A stretch of DNA of 64,000 nt from Microbulbifer variabilis (GTDB taxonomy: Bacteria; Pseudomonadota; Gammaproteobacteria; Pseudomonadales; Cellvibrionaceae): assembly GCF_023716485.1 (NCBI RefSeq), contig NZ_CP092418.1:310001-374000 (forward strand). Reading direction: 5' to 3'. Both the position numbers and the translations under genes were made by a program. Positions 9,580 to 17,636 of this stretch are shown here, in pieces. Below the pieces are notes generated by a model, which worked only from the letters and a program-made list of their open reading frames with translations, had not been told where the DNA came from and ran no database searches. Position 1 is the first letter of the stretch, and the number at the start of each line of letters is the position of its first letter.

Positions 9580-11408
9580 TGAGTGAAAAATTAATAGATC
9601 TCTATGAGCGAGAGCTCGCATTTATTCAGCAAACATCCGCTGAGTTTGCACGTATGCACCCTGCAGCTGCATCACGACTGCAGTTAGATGCAGATACAGT
9701 AGATGATCCGCTTGTGGGGCGTTTGTTGTCTGGTTTTGCATATATGAATGCCAGGGTTCAACAAAAACTTAGTGATGATTTCCCTGAACTTACAGATGCA
9801 ATGCTGGAAACATTGTATCCACATTATTTACGACCCATTCCATCATGTGCGATCGTTCAATTTGAACCGGATTCAGACCTTGATGCAATAACGCAGGTTG
9901 ATGCAAAAACGTTATTGGAAAGTGACAGCTTTCAGGGACAAACTTGCAGGTTTACAACTTGTTATCCGGTGGAAATTAATCCGTTTCAACCGGTCAGTGC
10001 AAGCTTAATGCCACGCCCGTTTATTGCTCCTGGTTGTAATGAGATTCAGGGAGCAAACGCCGTTCTTAAGCTCTCCCTTAAAGCTTTGAGTCCTGACCTG
10101 AGCTTTGCGGAGATGAATCCCGAAAAAATAAGATTCTTCTTGCGTGGTCAAGCGACACATGTGTATAGCCTCTATGATCTGCTTTTAACCAAATGTGTAA
10201 AGCTGGTTGTGGCAAATGGAGAGAGTGATCCAAAACCGACTTTTCTATCCCCAGAGGATATTTGCCAGGTCGGGATGAATGTAGAAGAAGGTTTACTACC
10301 ATATCCAGATACAGCATTCATCGGTTACAGGTTGCTTACCGAATATTTTGCTTTTCCAGAAAAATTTCTCTTCTTGGATATTGAAAATTTACAGGGGGCT
10401 TTGAATGATAGTTATGCAGATACATTGAACCTGTATTTTTATCTTTCAGAGACGCATGAGGAACTGGAAAAACAATTGGTTCCAAGTATGTTTGCACTCG
10501 GCTGTACGCCTGTTATTAATTTATTTAAGCAGAGTGCAGATCCTATACCGCTCACCCATACCCAGTATGAATATCATGTTATAGCAGATGCTCGTCGTAG
10601 CGATGGACTGGAAATATATTCTATTGATGAAGTGGCTGCCACAGATGGTGATGGTGAAACCACTAAATATAGACCTTTCTACGGGATTAAGCATAGCCAA
10701 CACCACGCGGAACAGTCAGCATTTTGGTTCAGTCGGCGTCGTGAAGTTATAGAAGGGGAGCATCGCAATGAGCAGGCTTCCGAAGTTGATTTGAGTCTCG
10801 TCGATTTAGATTTCAATCCGCACAGGATTAATGATCAAACACTCGATATTAAATTAACTTGTTGTAATCGGAATCTGCCTAAGAAGTTACCCAGTGGCAA
10901 CTCTCAACCTTATCTTGAAGTAGTTGATGGTGATGTCCCAGCGAAACGAATTAGCTGTGTTGTGGCACCAACAGCGACATTGAGGCCTCCGAGAAGAGAG
11001 CGAGGCTACTGGAAGCTGATATCACACCTGAACTTGAATCATCTATCCTTATCTGGAAGTCAGGGATGTGATGCCCTCAAAGAAATTTTCAGACTGTATG
11101 ATTTTAGGGATTCAGCCAGTACCCGTAATTTGATTGAATCTTTATTAAAGCTGAATACGAAACCCATTACTGCTCCTATCCAGATTGATCAAAGCGTCGT
11201 TCTTTGTCGGGGAACTGAGGTAGAAATTGAACTTGACTCGATGATGCTCACTGGCACTAGCCCTTTATTATTTGCCAGCATCATTGAACGTTTTCTTGGC
11301 TTATATTGTTCTATTAATTCATTTACTAAATTGATTGCTACCATGAGTGGCAGAGATGGAGAACTTAAAAGATGGCCACCTCGCGCCGGCGAAAAAGCTT
11401 TACTGTAA
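9579..11408 (+). CDS. tssF: TssF (VasA/ImpG), T6SS baseplate protein
   Basis: 609 residues, typical length. The N-terminal LYERELAFIQQTSAEFARMHP-type segment (two residues short of a perfect family consensus by eye), then LLSGFAYMNARVQQKL and ETLYPHYLRPIPSCAI, identify the family. It forms the baseplate wedge with TssG and TssE. The start ATG shares one base with the tssE stop, and the 3' end overlaps tssG by 37 nt, a common arrangement for this pair. Confidence 0.93.
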   Translation: MSEKLIDLYERELAFIQQTSAEFARMHPAAASRLQLDADTVDDPLVGRLLSGFAYMNARVQQKLSDDFPELTDAMLETLYPHYLRPIPSCAIVQFEPDSDLDAITQVDAKTLLESDSFQGQTCRFTTCYPVEINPFQPVSASLMPRPFIAPGCNEIQGANAVLKLSLKALSPDLSFAEMNPEKIRFFLRGQATHVYSLYDLLLTKCVKLVVANGESDPKPTFLSPEDICQVGMNVEEGLLPYPDTAFIGYRLLTEYFAFPEKFLFLDIENLQGALNDSYADTLNLYFYLSETHEELEKQLVPSMFALGCTPVINLFKQSADPIPLTHTQYEYHVIADARRSDGLEIYSIDEVAATDGDGETTKYRPFYGIKHSQHHAEQSAFWFSRRREVIEGEHRNEQASEVDLSLVDLDFNPHRINDQTLDIKLTCCNRNLPKKLPSGNSQPYLEVVDGDVPAKRISCVVAPTATLRPPRRERGYWKLISHLNLNHLSLSGSQGCDALKEIFRLYDFRDSASTRNLIESLLKLNTKPITAPIQIDQSVVLCRGTEVEIELDSMMLTGTSPLLFASIIERFLGLYCSINSFTKLIATMSGRDGELKRWPPRAGEKALL

Positions 11409-12502
11409 TAGAGCGGCTGCGTCGAGAGCCCTATCATTTCGAATTCTATCAGGCGGTGCGTATCCTGGAGCGTGCTGTGTCTTTGGCGGATGGCGGATTT
11501 TGCGATGAACCTATTGCCAGTGCGGCTCCACCGGCGAAGGAAATGGTTCGCTTCAGCGCCCAGACCGGTTTATCTTTTATTGGCTCAGACGTTTTACGTC
11601 TGGAAAAAAAGACCAGTAATAATGTAGAAATACAAGATAAAGAAGTTAGTCAATGGCATATGGAGGTTGGCTTTACTGGTCTTATAGGGAGTCAGGGTGT
11701 AATGCCCTACTACCTGACGGAAATAGTTCAAAAAGAGCTCAGAGAAAATAATACCGCTCTGCGGGATTTTCTCGATATGTTTAATCACCGTCATACTTCT
11801 CTACTTTATAAAGCATGGCATAAATACCAATTGCCTGTGAACTATGAACGCCAGCGTTTACGCAATGAAAGGGTTCCAGATATTTTTACACAGGCGATTG
11901 CCTCTTTGGCGGGCCTGGGTACTAGCGAGATGCGCTATCGATTGCCAATTCCCGATGAAGCTCTTTTGGGCATGGCAGGCCATTTGGGGCAAGGACGTTG
12001 CTCTGCAGCTGCGCTGACCAGCATGATTAAGCATTTCTTTGGTTTGGATGTCGCTATAGAGCAATTTCAGGGGCAGTGGGATGAATTACCGAAAGACATT
12101 CTCTGTCGCCTGCCTTGTGATGAAGCTCCCAGTGGAGTAAATAACTGTCTAGGGGTAAACACAATTCTGGGTACGCACTGTTTCCAAGCTCAAAATAAAT
12201 TTCGAATAGTCATCGAACCAATGGCTTATGAACAATTTATGACTATTGCCCCGGGAACTCAGAAACTGGAATCCCTTAAAGCCTTTATCAAACTAAGTGC
12301 TGGGATTGAGTTGGACTTCGAGCTATCAGTATCTTTACCTGCGCAACAAGTTTCGCCTGTTCAGTTAAACAAAAAATCTGATCATGAACCTCTTTTAGGG
12401 TGGAATACACATATGGCCAGTGAACAGGAATCAGCAGAACTCATACAGATTACCTTAAGTGCTGAAAATATGTCGCCTGATGAAGCCTTGCCAGCAGCAT
12501 AA
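11372..12502 (+). CDS. tssG: TssG (VasB/ImpH), T6SS baseplate protein
   Basis: 376 residues. The N-terminal LRREPYHFEFYQAVRILE, the central MEVGFTGLIGSQGVMPYYLTE stretch and FLDMFNHRHTSLLYKAW are clear TssG signatures. It partners TssF in the baseplate wedge. The ATG lies inside tssF (GATGGAGAAC purines upstream). The last ~40 residues are variable and end PDEALPAA. tssH begins 40 nt later. Confidence 0.93.
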   Translation: MATSRRRKSFTVIERLRREPYHFEFYQAVRILERAVSLADGGFCDEPIASAAPPAKEMVRFSAQTGLSFIGSDVLRLEKKTSNNVEIQDKEVSQWHMEVGFTGLIGSQGVMPYYLTEIVQKELRENNTALRDFLDMFNHRHTSLLYKAWHKYQLPVNYERQRLRNERVPDIFTQAIASLAGLGTSEMRYRLPIPDEALLGMAGHLGQGRCSAAALTSMIKHFFGLDVAIEQFQGQWDELPKDILCRLPCDEAPSGVNNCLGVNTILGTHCFQAQNKFRIVIEPMAYEQFMTIAPGTQKLESLKAFIKLSAGIELDFELSVSLPAQQVSPVQLNKKSDHEPLLGWNTHMASEQESAELIQITLSAENMSPDEALPAA

Positions 12503-12541
12503 TTGTTCATTAACAATAATTTTTAAAAGGATCTTTTTACT

Positions 12542-15205
12542 GTGATAAATATCGATTTGAAGCGGCTTGTTGATACTATGACACCGCATATGCGTGATTC
12601 TCTTGAAGGCGCAGCCGGCCTTTGTTTATCTCAAAATCAATACAATGTTGAACTTGAGCACTGGCTGCTTAAATTATTAGATCAATCAGATACAGACCTT
12701 TATCACCTACTGGAAAAACATGACTGTAATCCGGCAAATTTTGCTAAACAGCTTGCCTCCTCTATAGCTGGATTCCGCTCGGGAAGTAGCCGACCTCCTG
12801 CACTATCTCCGACAATTGTCGAAGCGGCAAAGAATGCCTGGATGCTGGCGTCTATCGACTATGGGCACCGTGCAATCAGTTCTGGACACTTCCTCGCAGC
12901 TCTGCTGTTGGAAGAGACTTCACGTCGACAAATTCAAGAATCTTGTCCAGAGCTTAAAAATATAGCGCCTGAGTCTATTCGTGAAACTGCCCGGGCGATG
13001 TTTGGGCAAAGTGGTGAGTCGAGTCATATTGGTACTGTCAGCGCAACTGATGATGGCGCTGCTGCCGTAGCGGCCGCCGCTAGTAAAGCGCCAGCTCTCG
13101 ATAAGTATACCGTCAACCTGACTGAAAGAGCGAAGAAGGGGGAGATTGACCCAGTTCTAGGCAGAGATGAAGAGATTCGGCAGTGTATTGATATCCTCAC
13201 TCGTCGTCGACAAAACAACCCGATTCTCACTGGTGAGGCAGGTGTTGGTAAAACAGCCGTAGTTGAAGGCTTTGCTTTACGAATTGCCAGTGGAGATGTA
13301 CCTGAGCCTCTACGTGGTGTAGCAGTTCGGACGCTGGACCTGGGCTTACTTCAGGCCGGTGCTAGCGTAAAGGGCGAGTTTGAGAATCGTCTTAAATCTG
13401 TGATTCAAGAGGTCAAATCCTCCCCAACGCCTATTATTTTGTTTATTGATGAAGCTCACACCATGATTGGTGCAGGAGGTAAGGAAGGGCAGGGGGATGC
13501 GGCCAACCTGCTTAAACCCGCTTTAGCGCGAGGTGAGCTGAGAACATTGGCAGCCACGACCTGGGCTGAATATAAGAAATACTTTGAGCGGGACCCTGCT
13601 CTGACTCGGCGTTTTCAGGTTGTAAAAGTTGAAGAGCCCAGTGAAGCAAATGCCATTGATATGATGCGTGGAATTGCCACTACTCTTGAAGCACACCATA
13701 AAGTACGCATACTTGACGAGGCAGTTATTGCTTCGGTTAAGTTATCCCACCGCTATATTCCTGGGCGTCAACTACCTGATAAATCTGTAAGCTTGCTGGA
13801 CACCGCCTGTGCCCGCGTGGCCCTGAGCCAATCAGCTACTCCTGGCGCTATTGAAGATGCTCAAATTAATATTGAGCGGACTAACACAACGCTTGCTAAG
13901 TTGGAACGTGAAAATGCAGCGATGGGTGAGCACGAAGAACAGCTGACAGAACTGAAAGAATTCAAGCTGACTGAAGAGCAGAGATTATCCTCATTAAAAC
14001 AACAGCTTGTTCAAGAAAATGAGCTGATTGAACAGATACAAAAAATTCGAGATCAAATTGACTCCGAATTTATGAAAGGAAAGAGTGAAAATCTGGAGCC
14101 CAATTCAGCGCTTTTAGCTGACTATCAGCAACAATTGAAAAGCCTGTCTGCAGAGCTTGAGGTAATACAAGGTGATACACCTTTGATGCAGCCATCTGTT
14201 GATGAGCAGGCTATCGCTGCGGTGGTTGCCAACTGGACAGGTATTCCTGTTGGGAAAATGGTCAGTGATGAAATCGTAGCTGTGAAAACTCTGGCTGGGC
14301 GCCTGAACAAGCGTGTGATTGGTCAACCCCATGCAATCGAGGCTGTTGCTCAGGCAATTCGTACTTCACGGGCAGGATTGACTGATCCACGCAAGCCAGT
14401 TGGTGTATTTATGTTTTGCGGCACTAGTGGCGTAGGTAAAACTGAGACTGCATTGGCTTTAGCCGATGAGTTGTTTGGTGGTGAGCAAAACATCACTACG
14501 ATAAACATGGCCGAATTTAAAGAGGAACACAAAGTATCTATGCTGCTAGGGTCTCCTCCCGGATATGTAGGGTATGGGGAAGGAGGAGTTCTAACCGAAG
14601 CTGCTAGGCGTAAACCTTACTCCGTAATCCTACTGGATGAGATGGAGAAGGCCCATCCCGGCGTACAGGATATTTTCTACAACCTGTTCGATAAAGGTAC
14701 CATCAAAGATGGTGAAGGGCGTGATATCGACTTTAAGAATACCGTTATCATTATGACCTCTAATGCTGGTGAGGATGCCATTAGAGCTATATTCAGCCAG
14801 GTAGAGGAAAAGCCAGAACCAGATGTACTACTAGATAATATACGCCCCCAATTACTACAGAAGTTCAAACCAGCATTTCTTGGCCGTGCTAATGTGGTTG
14901 CCTACTATCCGTTGGATGATGAGAATCTGGTTGAAATTTGTAAAATCAATATGCGTAAGATTGAGAAGCGTGTTCGTGAACACTATGGCGCTTCTTTCTC
15001 ATATGATGAGGATGTACTTATCAATATTGTGGCGCGTTGCCATGAAGCAGATACTGGAGCCCGCAACATTGAGGTAATTCTAAATAAAACTTTATTACCA
15101 GAATTGGCCAGTGAATGTTTGGATAAAATGGCGAAAGGTGAAGAGGTTAAGGCAATTAAAGTGTCTGCGACTGAAGAGGGTGATTTCGCCTATAAAGTAG
15201 AATAA
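12542..15205 (+). CDS. tssH: TssH (ClpV), AAA+ ATPase that recycles the T6SS sheath
   Basis: 887 residues. An N-terminal Clp-N domain (~1-160) binds contracted TssC. The first AAA+ domain has Walker A GEAGVGKT at 231-238 and IILFIDEAH as Walker B, and a coiled-coil middle domain spans ~410-540. The second AAA+ domain has Walker A GTSGVGKT at 627-634 and LLDEMEKAHP. The ALAADELF-type and SNAG motifs place it in the ClpV1 branch, not ClpB. GTG start with AAGGA upstream. The run of structural T6SS genes ends here. Confidence 0.95.
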   Translation: MINIDLKRLVDTMTPHMRDSLEGAAGLCLSQNQYNVELEHWLLKLLDQSDTDLYHLLEKHDCNPANFAKQLASSIAGFRSGSSRPPALSPTIVEAAKNAWMLASIDYGHRAISSGHFLAALLLEETSRRQIQESCPELKNIAPESIRETARAMFGQSGESSHIGTVSATDDGAAAVAAAASKAPALDKYTVNLTERAKKGEIDPVLGRDEEIRQCIDILTRRRQNNPILTGEAGVGKTAVVEGFALRIASGDVPEPLRGVAVRTLDLGLLQAGASVKGEFENRLKSVIQEVKSSPTPIILFIDEAHTMIGAGGKEGQGDAANLLKPALARGELRTLAATTWAEYKKYFERDPALTRRFQVVKVEEPSEANAIDMMRGIATTLEAHHKVRILDEAVIASVKLSHRYIPGRQLPDKSVSLLDTACARVALSQSATPGAIEDAQINIERTNTTLAKLERENAAMGEHEEQLTELKEFKLTEEQRLSSLKQQLVQENELIEQIQKIRDQIDSEFMKGKSENLEPNSALLADYQQQLKSLSAELEVIQGDTPLMQPSVDEQAIAAVVANWTGIPVGKMVSDEIVAVKTLAGRLNKRVIGQPHAIEAVAQAIRTSRAGLTDPRKPVGVFMFCGTSGVGKTETALALADELFGGEQNITTINMAEFKEEHKVSMLLGSPPGYVGYGEGGVLTEAARRKPYSVILLDEMEKAHPGVQDIFYNLFDKGTIKDGEGRDIDFKNTVIIMTSNAGEDAIRAIFSQVEEKPEPDVLLDNIRPQLLQKFKPAFLGRANVVAYYPLDDENLVEICKINMRKIEKRVREHYGASFSYDEDVLINIVARCHEADTGARNIEVILNKTLLPELASECLDKMAKGEEVKAIKVSATEEGDFAYKVE

Positions 15206-15214
15206 TCTGGAAAT

Positions 15215-15243
15215 TAGCCCAGTAGTGCTAAACTCCTGGGCTA
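15215..15243 (+). terminator. hairpin after tssH
   Basis: TAGCCCAG (15215-15222) and CTGGGCTA (15236-15243) form an 8-bp perfect stem with a 13-nt loop, 10 nt after the tssH stop. The T-tract after it is weak (TTCATGATGT), so termination may be partial. Confidence 0.5.
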
Positions 15244-15468
15244 TTCATGATGTATCCAATACCTTAATTAAAAAACGCTACGTGAATTCATTTAATTTAT
15301 ATTAATTTTTATCTGTTTTGGCGTTGTGTTTGGATATAATTCCTGAAAAATATACAAGTGAAGCTTCATAAACTATATGGATTATTCAAATAATTTTCTT
15401 GCTGGAGAATTTGGTAAATTTTTCTATGTTTAAAGGGGTGCCTAAGGTTTTTTACTTTGTGCAATAGC

Positions 15469-16350
15469 TTAATTCACCTGTCCAATGCTGCCATATTTTC
15501 TTCGTCTAGCTATACCATGTTCAACACGAATAGTATTTTCTGAAATTGTCAGTGGGTCATTAGGTAGAACATTGTTGTCATCGCTTAGGCCCCCTACATT
15601 AGCTAGCTCTTCAAGTAGAATTCTTTCAGTTGTTACCCAAATCCAGCCTTGGGTTCTCGTAGTAATAACATTATTTGGGTTGTTGACGGTTCTATTGAGA
15701 TCTGGAATTCTAATGCTTGCCCCGCCAGTATTTACGCGAGCCCTAAAGAATCGTGATGGTTGGGTTACTTGAACATTATGTAGCATGTTTTGACGCTCAT
15801 CTACTAAGCAAGTAATTTCAGTTGCGCCACTTAAATAAACTCCACGATTTATTCGATCAGCGTGGCCGAGCTCATGTGCCAACGTGATAAAAATAGGGCA
15901 AGCACCGCCATCAGTCACAGTGCCATTTTGATTGAGGTTTGTGGTAGTCTGAACTGTGTTATTCCAGTGGACACATGCACTGGCTCCTGTGCTCATTACT
16001 TTTCCCATGAAACCTTGATCGTGTTTAACCAGTGGGACGTAATACTTAAAGTTACTCCATACCCTATCTTTTAACCACTTATCTGGAACTGCCGCTAATC
16101 CCGCACTTTCAGTTATTCTTGTATCATGTGGGCTGGCAATAATCCGAGAAACAAGGGTTGCACTTTGAGGTAGCTGTAAGAGTGCATTGGTCATACCAAC
16201 ACCCCGTGTAATTCGAGTAACCGTACGAGCACCGAAGTGATATTTTTCTGCAGAATATGCTAGGGCATTGGCTTGCCCAAGAAGAACAGTTAAAGCGTTT
16301 CTAACTTGATTAATAAATGCAACATTGGTTGAATCAATACAGAGTCCCAT
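15469..16350 (-). CDS. putative T6SS effector: zinc metallopeptidase of the M91 (NleD-like) type
   Basis: 293 residues. A clear zinc-binding motif HELGH is at residues 159-163 within ITLAHELGHADRINRG. Further on is EELANVGGL and then ISENTIRVEHGIARRRKYGS. This order (HExxHA-D, EE-N-V-GL, EN-R-E-G-R-Y) is that of peptidase family M91 (PF14891), whose best-known member NleD is a type III effector that cleaves host JNK and p38 kinases. There is no signal peptide or membrane segment. A strong AAGGAGG lies five bases before the ATG. It is the last minus-strand gene after hcp-vgrG-DUF6931-PAAR, a cargo position. Base composition is AT-richer than the T6SS genes around it, suggesting acquisition. 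No immunity gene is next to it. The effector role is inferred. Confidence 0.75.
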   Translation of the reverse strand: MGLCIDSTNVAFINQVRNALTVLLGQANALAYSAEKYHFGARTVTRITRGVGMTNALLQLPQSATLVSRIIASPHDTRITESAGLAAVPDKWLKDRVWSNFKYYVPLVKHDQGFMGKVMSTGASACVHWNNTVQTTTNLNQNGTVTDGGACPIFITLAHELGHADRINRGVYLSGATEITCLVDERQNMLHNVQVTQPSRFFRARVNTGGASIRIPDLNRTVNNPNNVITTRTQGWIWVTTERILLEELANVGGLSDDNNVLPNDPLTISENTIRVEHGIARRRKYGSIGQVN

Positions 16351-16744
16351 AAAATCCTCCTTTTATGGTTGTTGATTGTCATAAAGCTATGGCTCTTATT
16401 TACTTCAATAGGAAAGTTTGTTGGCAGCCAGTAGATTTTCACTTTTGGGTATGAATGTATGTATTTGTAGTTGACTAAGCAGTTCTTCTCGAAGTAAAAG
16501 ATTATAAATACGAAAAACTAATCGAGATATTTTTGGAGCAACTTAGACATAAAAGACCTTATACTTAATTGAGTTGTATTATATTTTTGGCTTTTATGGT
16601 CTTTTCTAATTTTTTTAATTTATACTGCTAATTTGCACGTCATGACAAACAGAGTTTGTCTTATAAGTGTTATTAAATAAATTTATTGTCCCTTAAATTA
16701 TTTTTTTGCTCTTATTTAAGTTAAGCAAAGGCCACTGTGAGTGG
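16351..16744. other. AT-rich 394-nt spacer without a gene
   Basis: Between the PAAR gene and the M91 peptidase gene, both on the minus strand. I see no ORF with a usable start and ribosome binding site on either strand. It contains the peptidase's ribosome binding site at its left edge, a small hairpin (16644-16660) and several TATAAT-like hexamers in AT-rich sequence, none with a convincing -35. It probably carries the peptidase promoter. Confidence 0.6.
16644..16660 (-). other. short perfect hairpin downstream of the PAAR gene
   Basis: GACAAAC (16644-16650), loop AGA, GTTTGTC (16654-16660). It lies about 85 nt past the PAAR stop. There is no T-run on either side, so it may be an mRNA end-stabilising hairpin or a chance match. 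Confidence 0.3.
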
Positions 16745-17038
16745 TTAACCACCAATTAATACTGTTGGACACCCAATAACAATCTTCCCTCCATGTCCAG
16801 TTGTATCCCCCATACGGGCAGCTGGTTTTTTTTGTAGCATTACGGTAGTGCTACCCATAGCAACAGTATCTGGTGGTCCCACACAAGTACAAGTGCTGCC
16901 AACAGTTGCGGATGGCATGCCGCCGATGATTACTGTTGGAGCACCTGGGCTGAGAATAGGGCCGCCTACATGAGGTACGGTACCAGTAACCATGGGGCAC
17001 ACATGCATATCGGTGATACGTGAAGCTGGCTTGCCCAT
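16745..17038 (-). CDS. PAAR-domain spike-tip protein
   Basis: 97 residues made almost wholly of one PAAR domain: GKPASRITDMHVCPM at the start, repeated PTVIIGG/PTVLIGG strands and the PAARMGD motif around residue 73. PAAR proteins cap the VgrG trimer and recruit effectors. It carries no extension of its own, so cargo would be bound and not fused. The gene begins 3 nt after the stop of the DUF6931-like gene and ends 394 nt before the M91 peptidase gene. Confidence 0.95.
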   Translation of the reverse strand: MGKPASRITDMHVCPMVTGTVPHVGGPILSPGAPTVIIGGMPSATVGSTCTCVGPPDTVAMGSTTVMLQKKPAARMGDTTGHGGKIVIGCPTVLIGG

Positions 17039-17041
17039 AAT

Positions 17042-17620
17042 TTAATCCTTCACTCTTCCATTGCCGCCACGGGCCAGATCCAGACCCTGTTTCATATAGC
17101 GATCAAAGCGTTTGGCGGGGTCTACTGGGTCAGATAAGACTGCTGCTAATGTAATACTGCCAGCCACTGCGTGCGCATAGAGGTGTTCTGGCGGTTCAAC
17201 CACAGGCTCGCCTTCGGCTGCGAGGCTGCCGTGACACCAGCTGGCAGCGGTTGCTGCCCAGCTTGCGGGCGTCTTGTGTTTGGTTTTATCACCCAGTGTT
17301 TTACACTTTAATCGCGACTCCTCATTGGGTTTTTTAGCCCAGGTTTCTGCTGCGATCAGTGCACTAACGTTGTCTTCGTCAGTCTCAGGACTTTGTATAT
17401 CGCGTGCCGCAAGGCAGGCCCACCATACCGCTTCTCGTTTTGGCAGTCCGTGGGCTAGTAGTTTTATTGCATCCGGATAGAGGCCAGCTTCTATCAGTTG
17501 GTTAATGCTAACTTCAGGTGCGGTATCTGGCACCAGATGCTCTTCCGCCTCCTCACTAACCTCAAAGTTCTCAAGGAGCTCAGCTGCAGTTAACGCTTGT
17601 ACTTTGATCAGGTCAGTCAT
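17042..17620 (-). CDS. small VgrG/PAAR-linked protein, DUF6931-like
   Basis: 192 residues, no signal peptide. The central block LYPDAIKLLAHGLPKREAVWWACLAA (20-residue core DAIKLLAHGLPKREAVWWAC) is what I remember of DUF6931, a family of unknown function found between VgrG and PAAR genes. A second conserved area, WAATAASWCHGSLA, follows. The N-terminus is acidic. It lies between vgrG (17 nt) and PAAR (3 nt), so it is likely an adaptor or chaperone for the spike or its cargo. The family name is from memory. Confidence 0.6.
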   Translation of the reverse strand: MTDLIKVQALTAAELLENFEVSEEAEEHLVPDTAPEVSINQLIEAGLYPDAIKLLAHGLPKREAVWWACLAARDIQSPETDEDNVSALIAAETWAKKPNEESRLKCKTLGDKTKHKTPASWAATAASWCHGSLAAEGEPVVEPPEHLYAHAVAGSITLAAVLSDPVDPAKRFDRYMKQGLDLARGGNGRVKD

Positions 17621-17636
17621 CTGCTGTTTAATCCCA

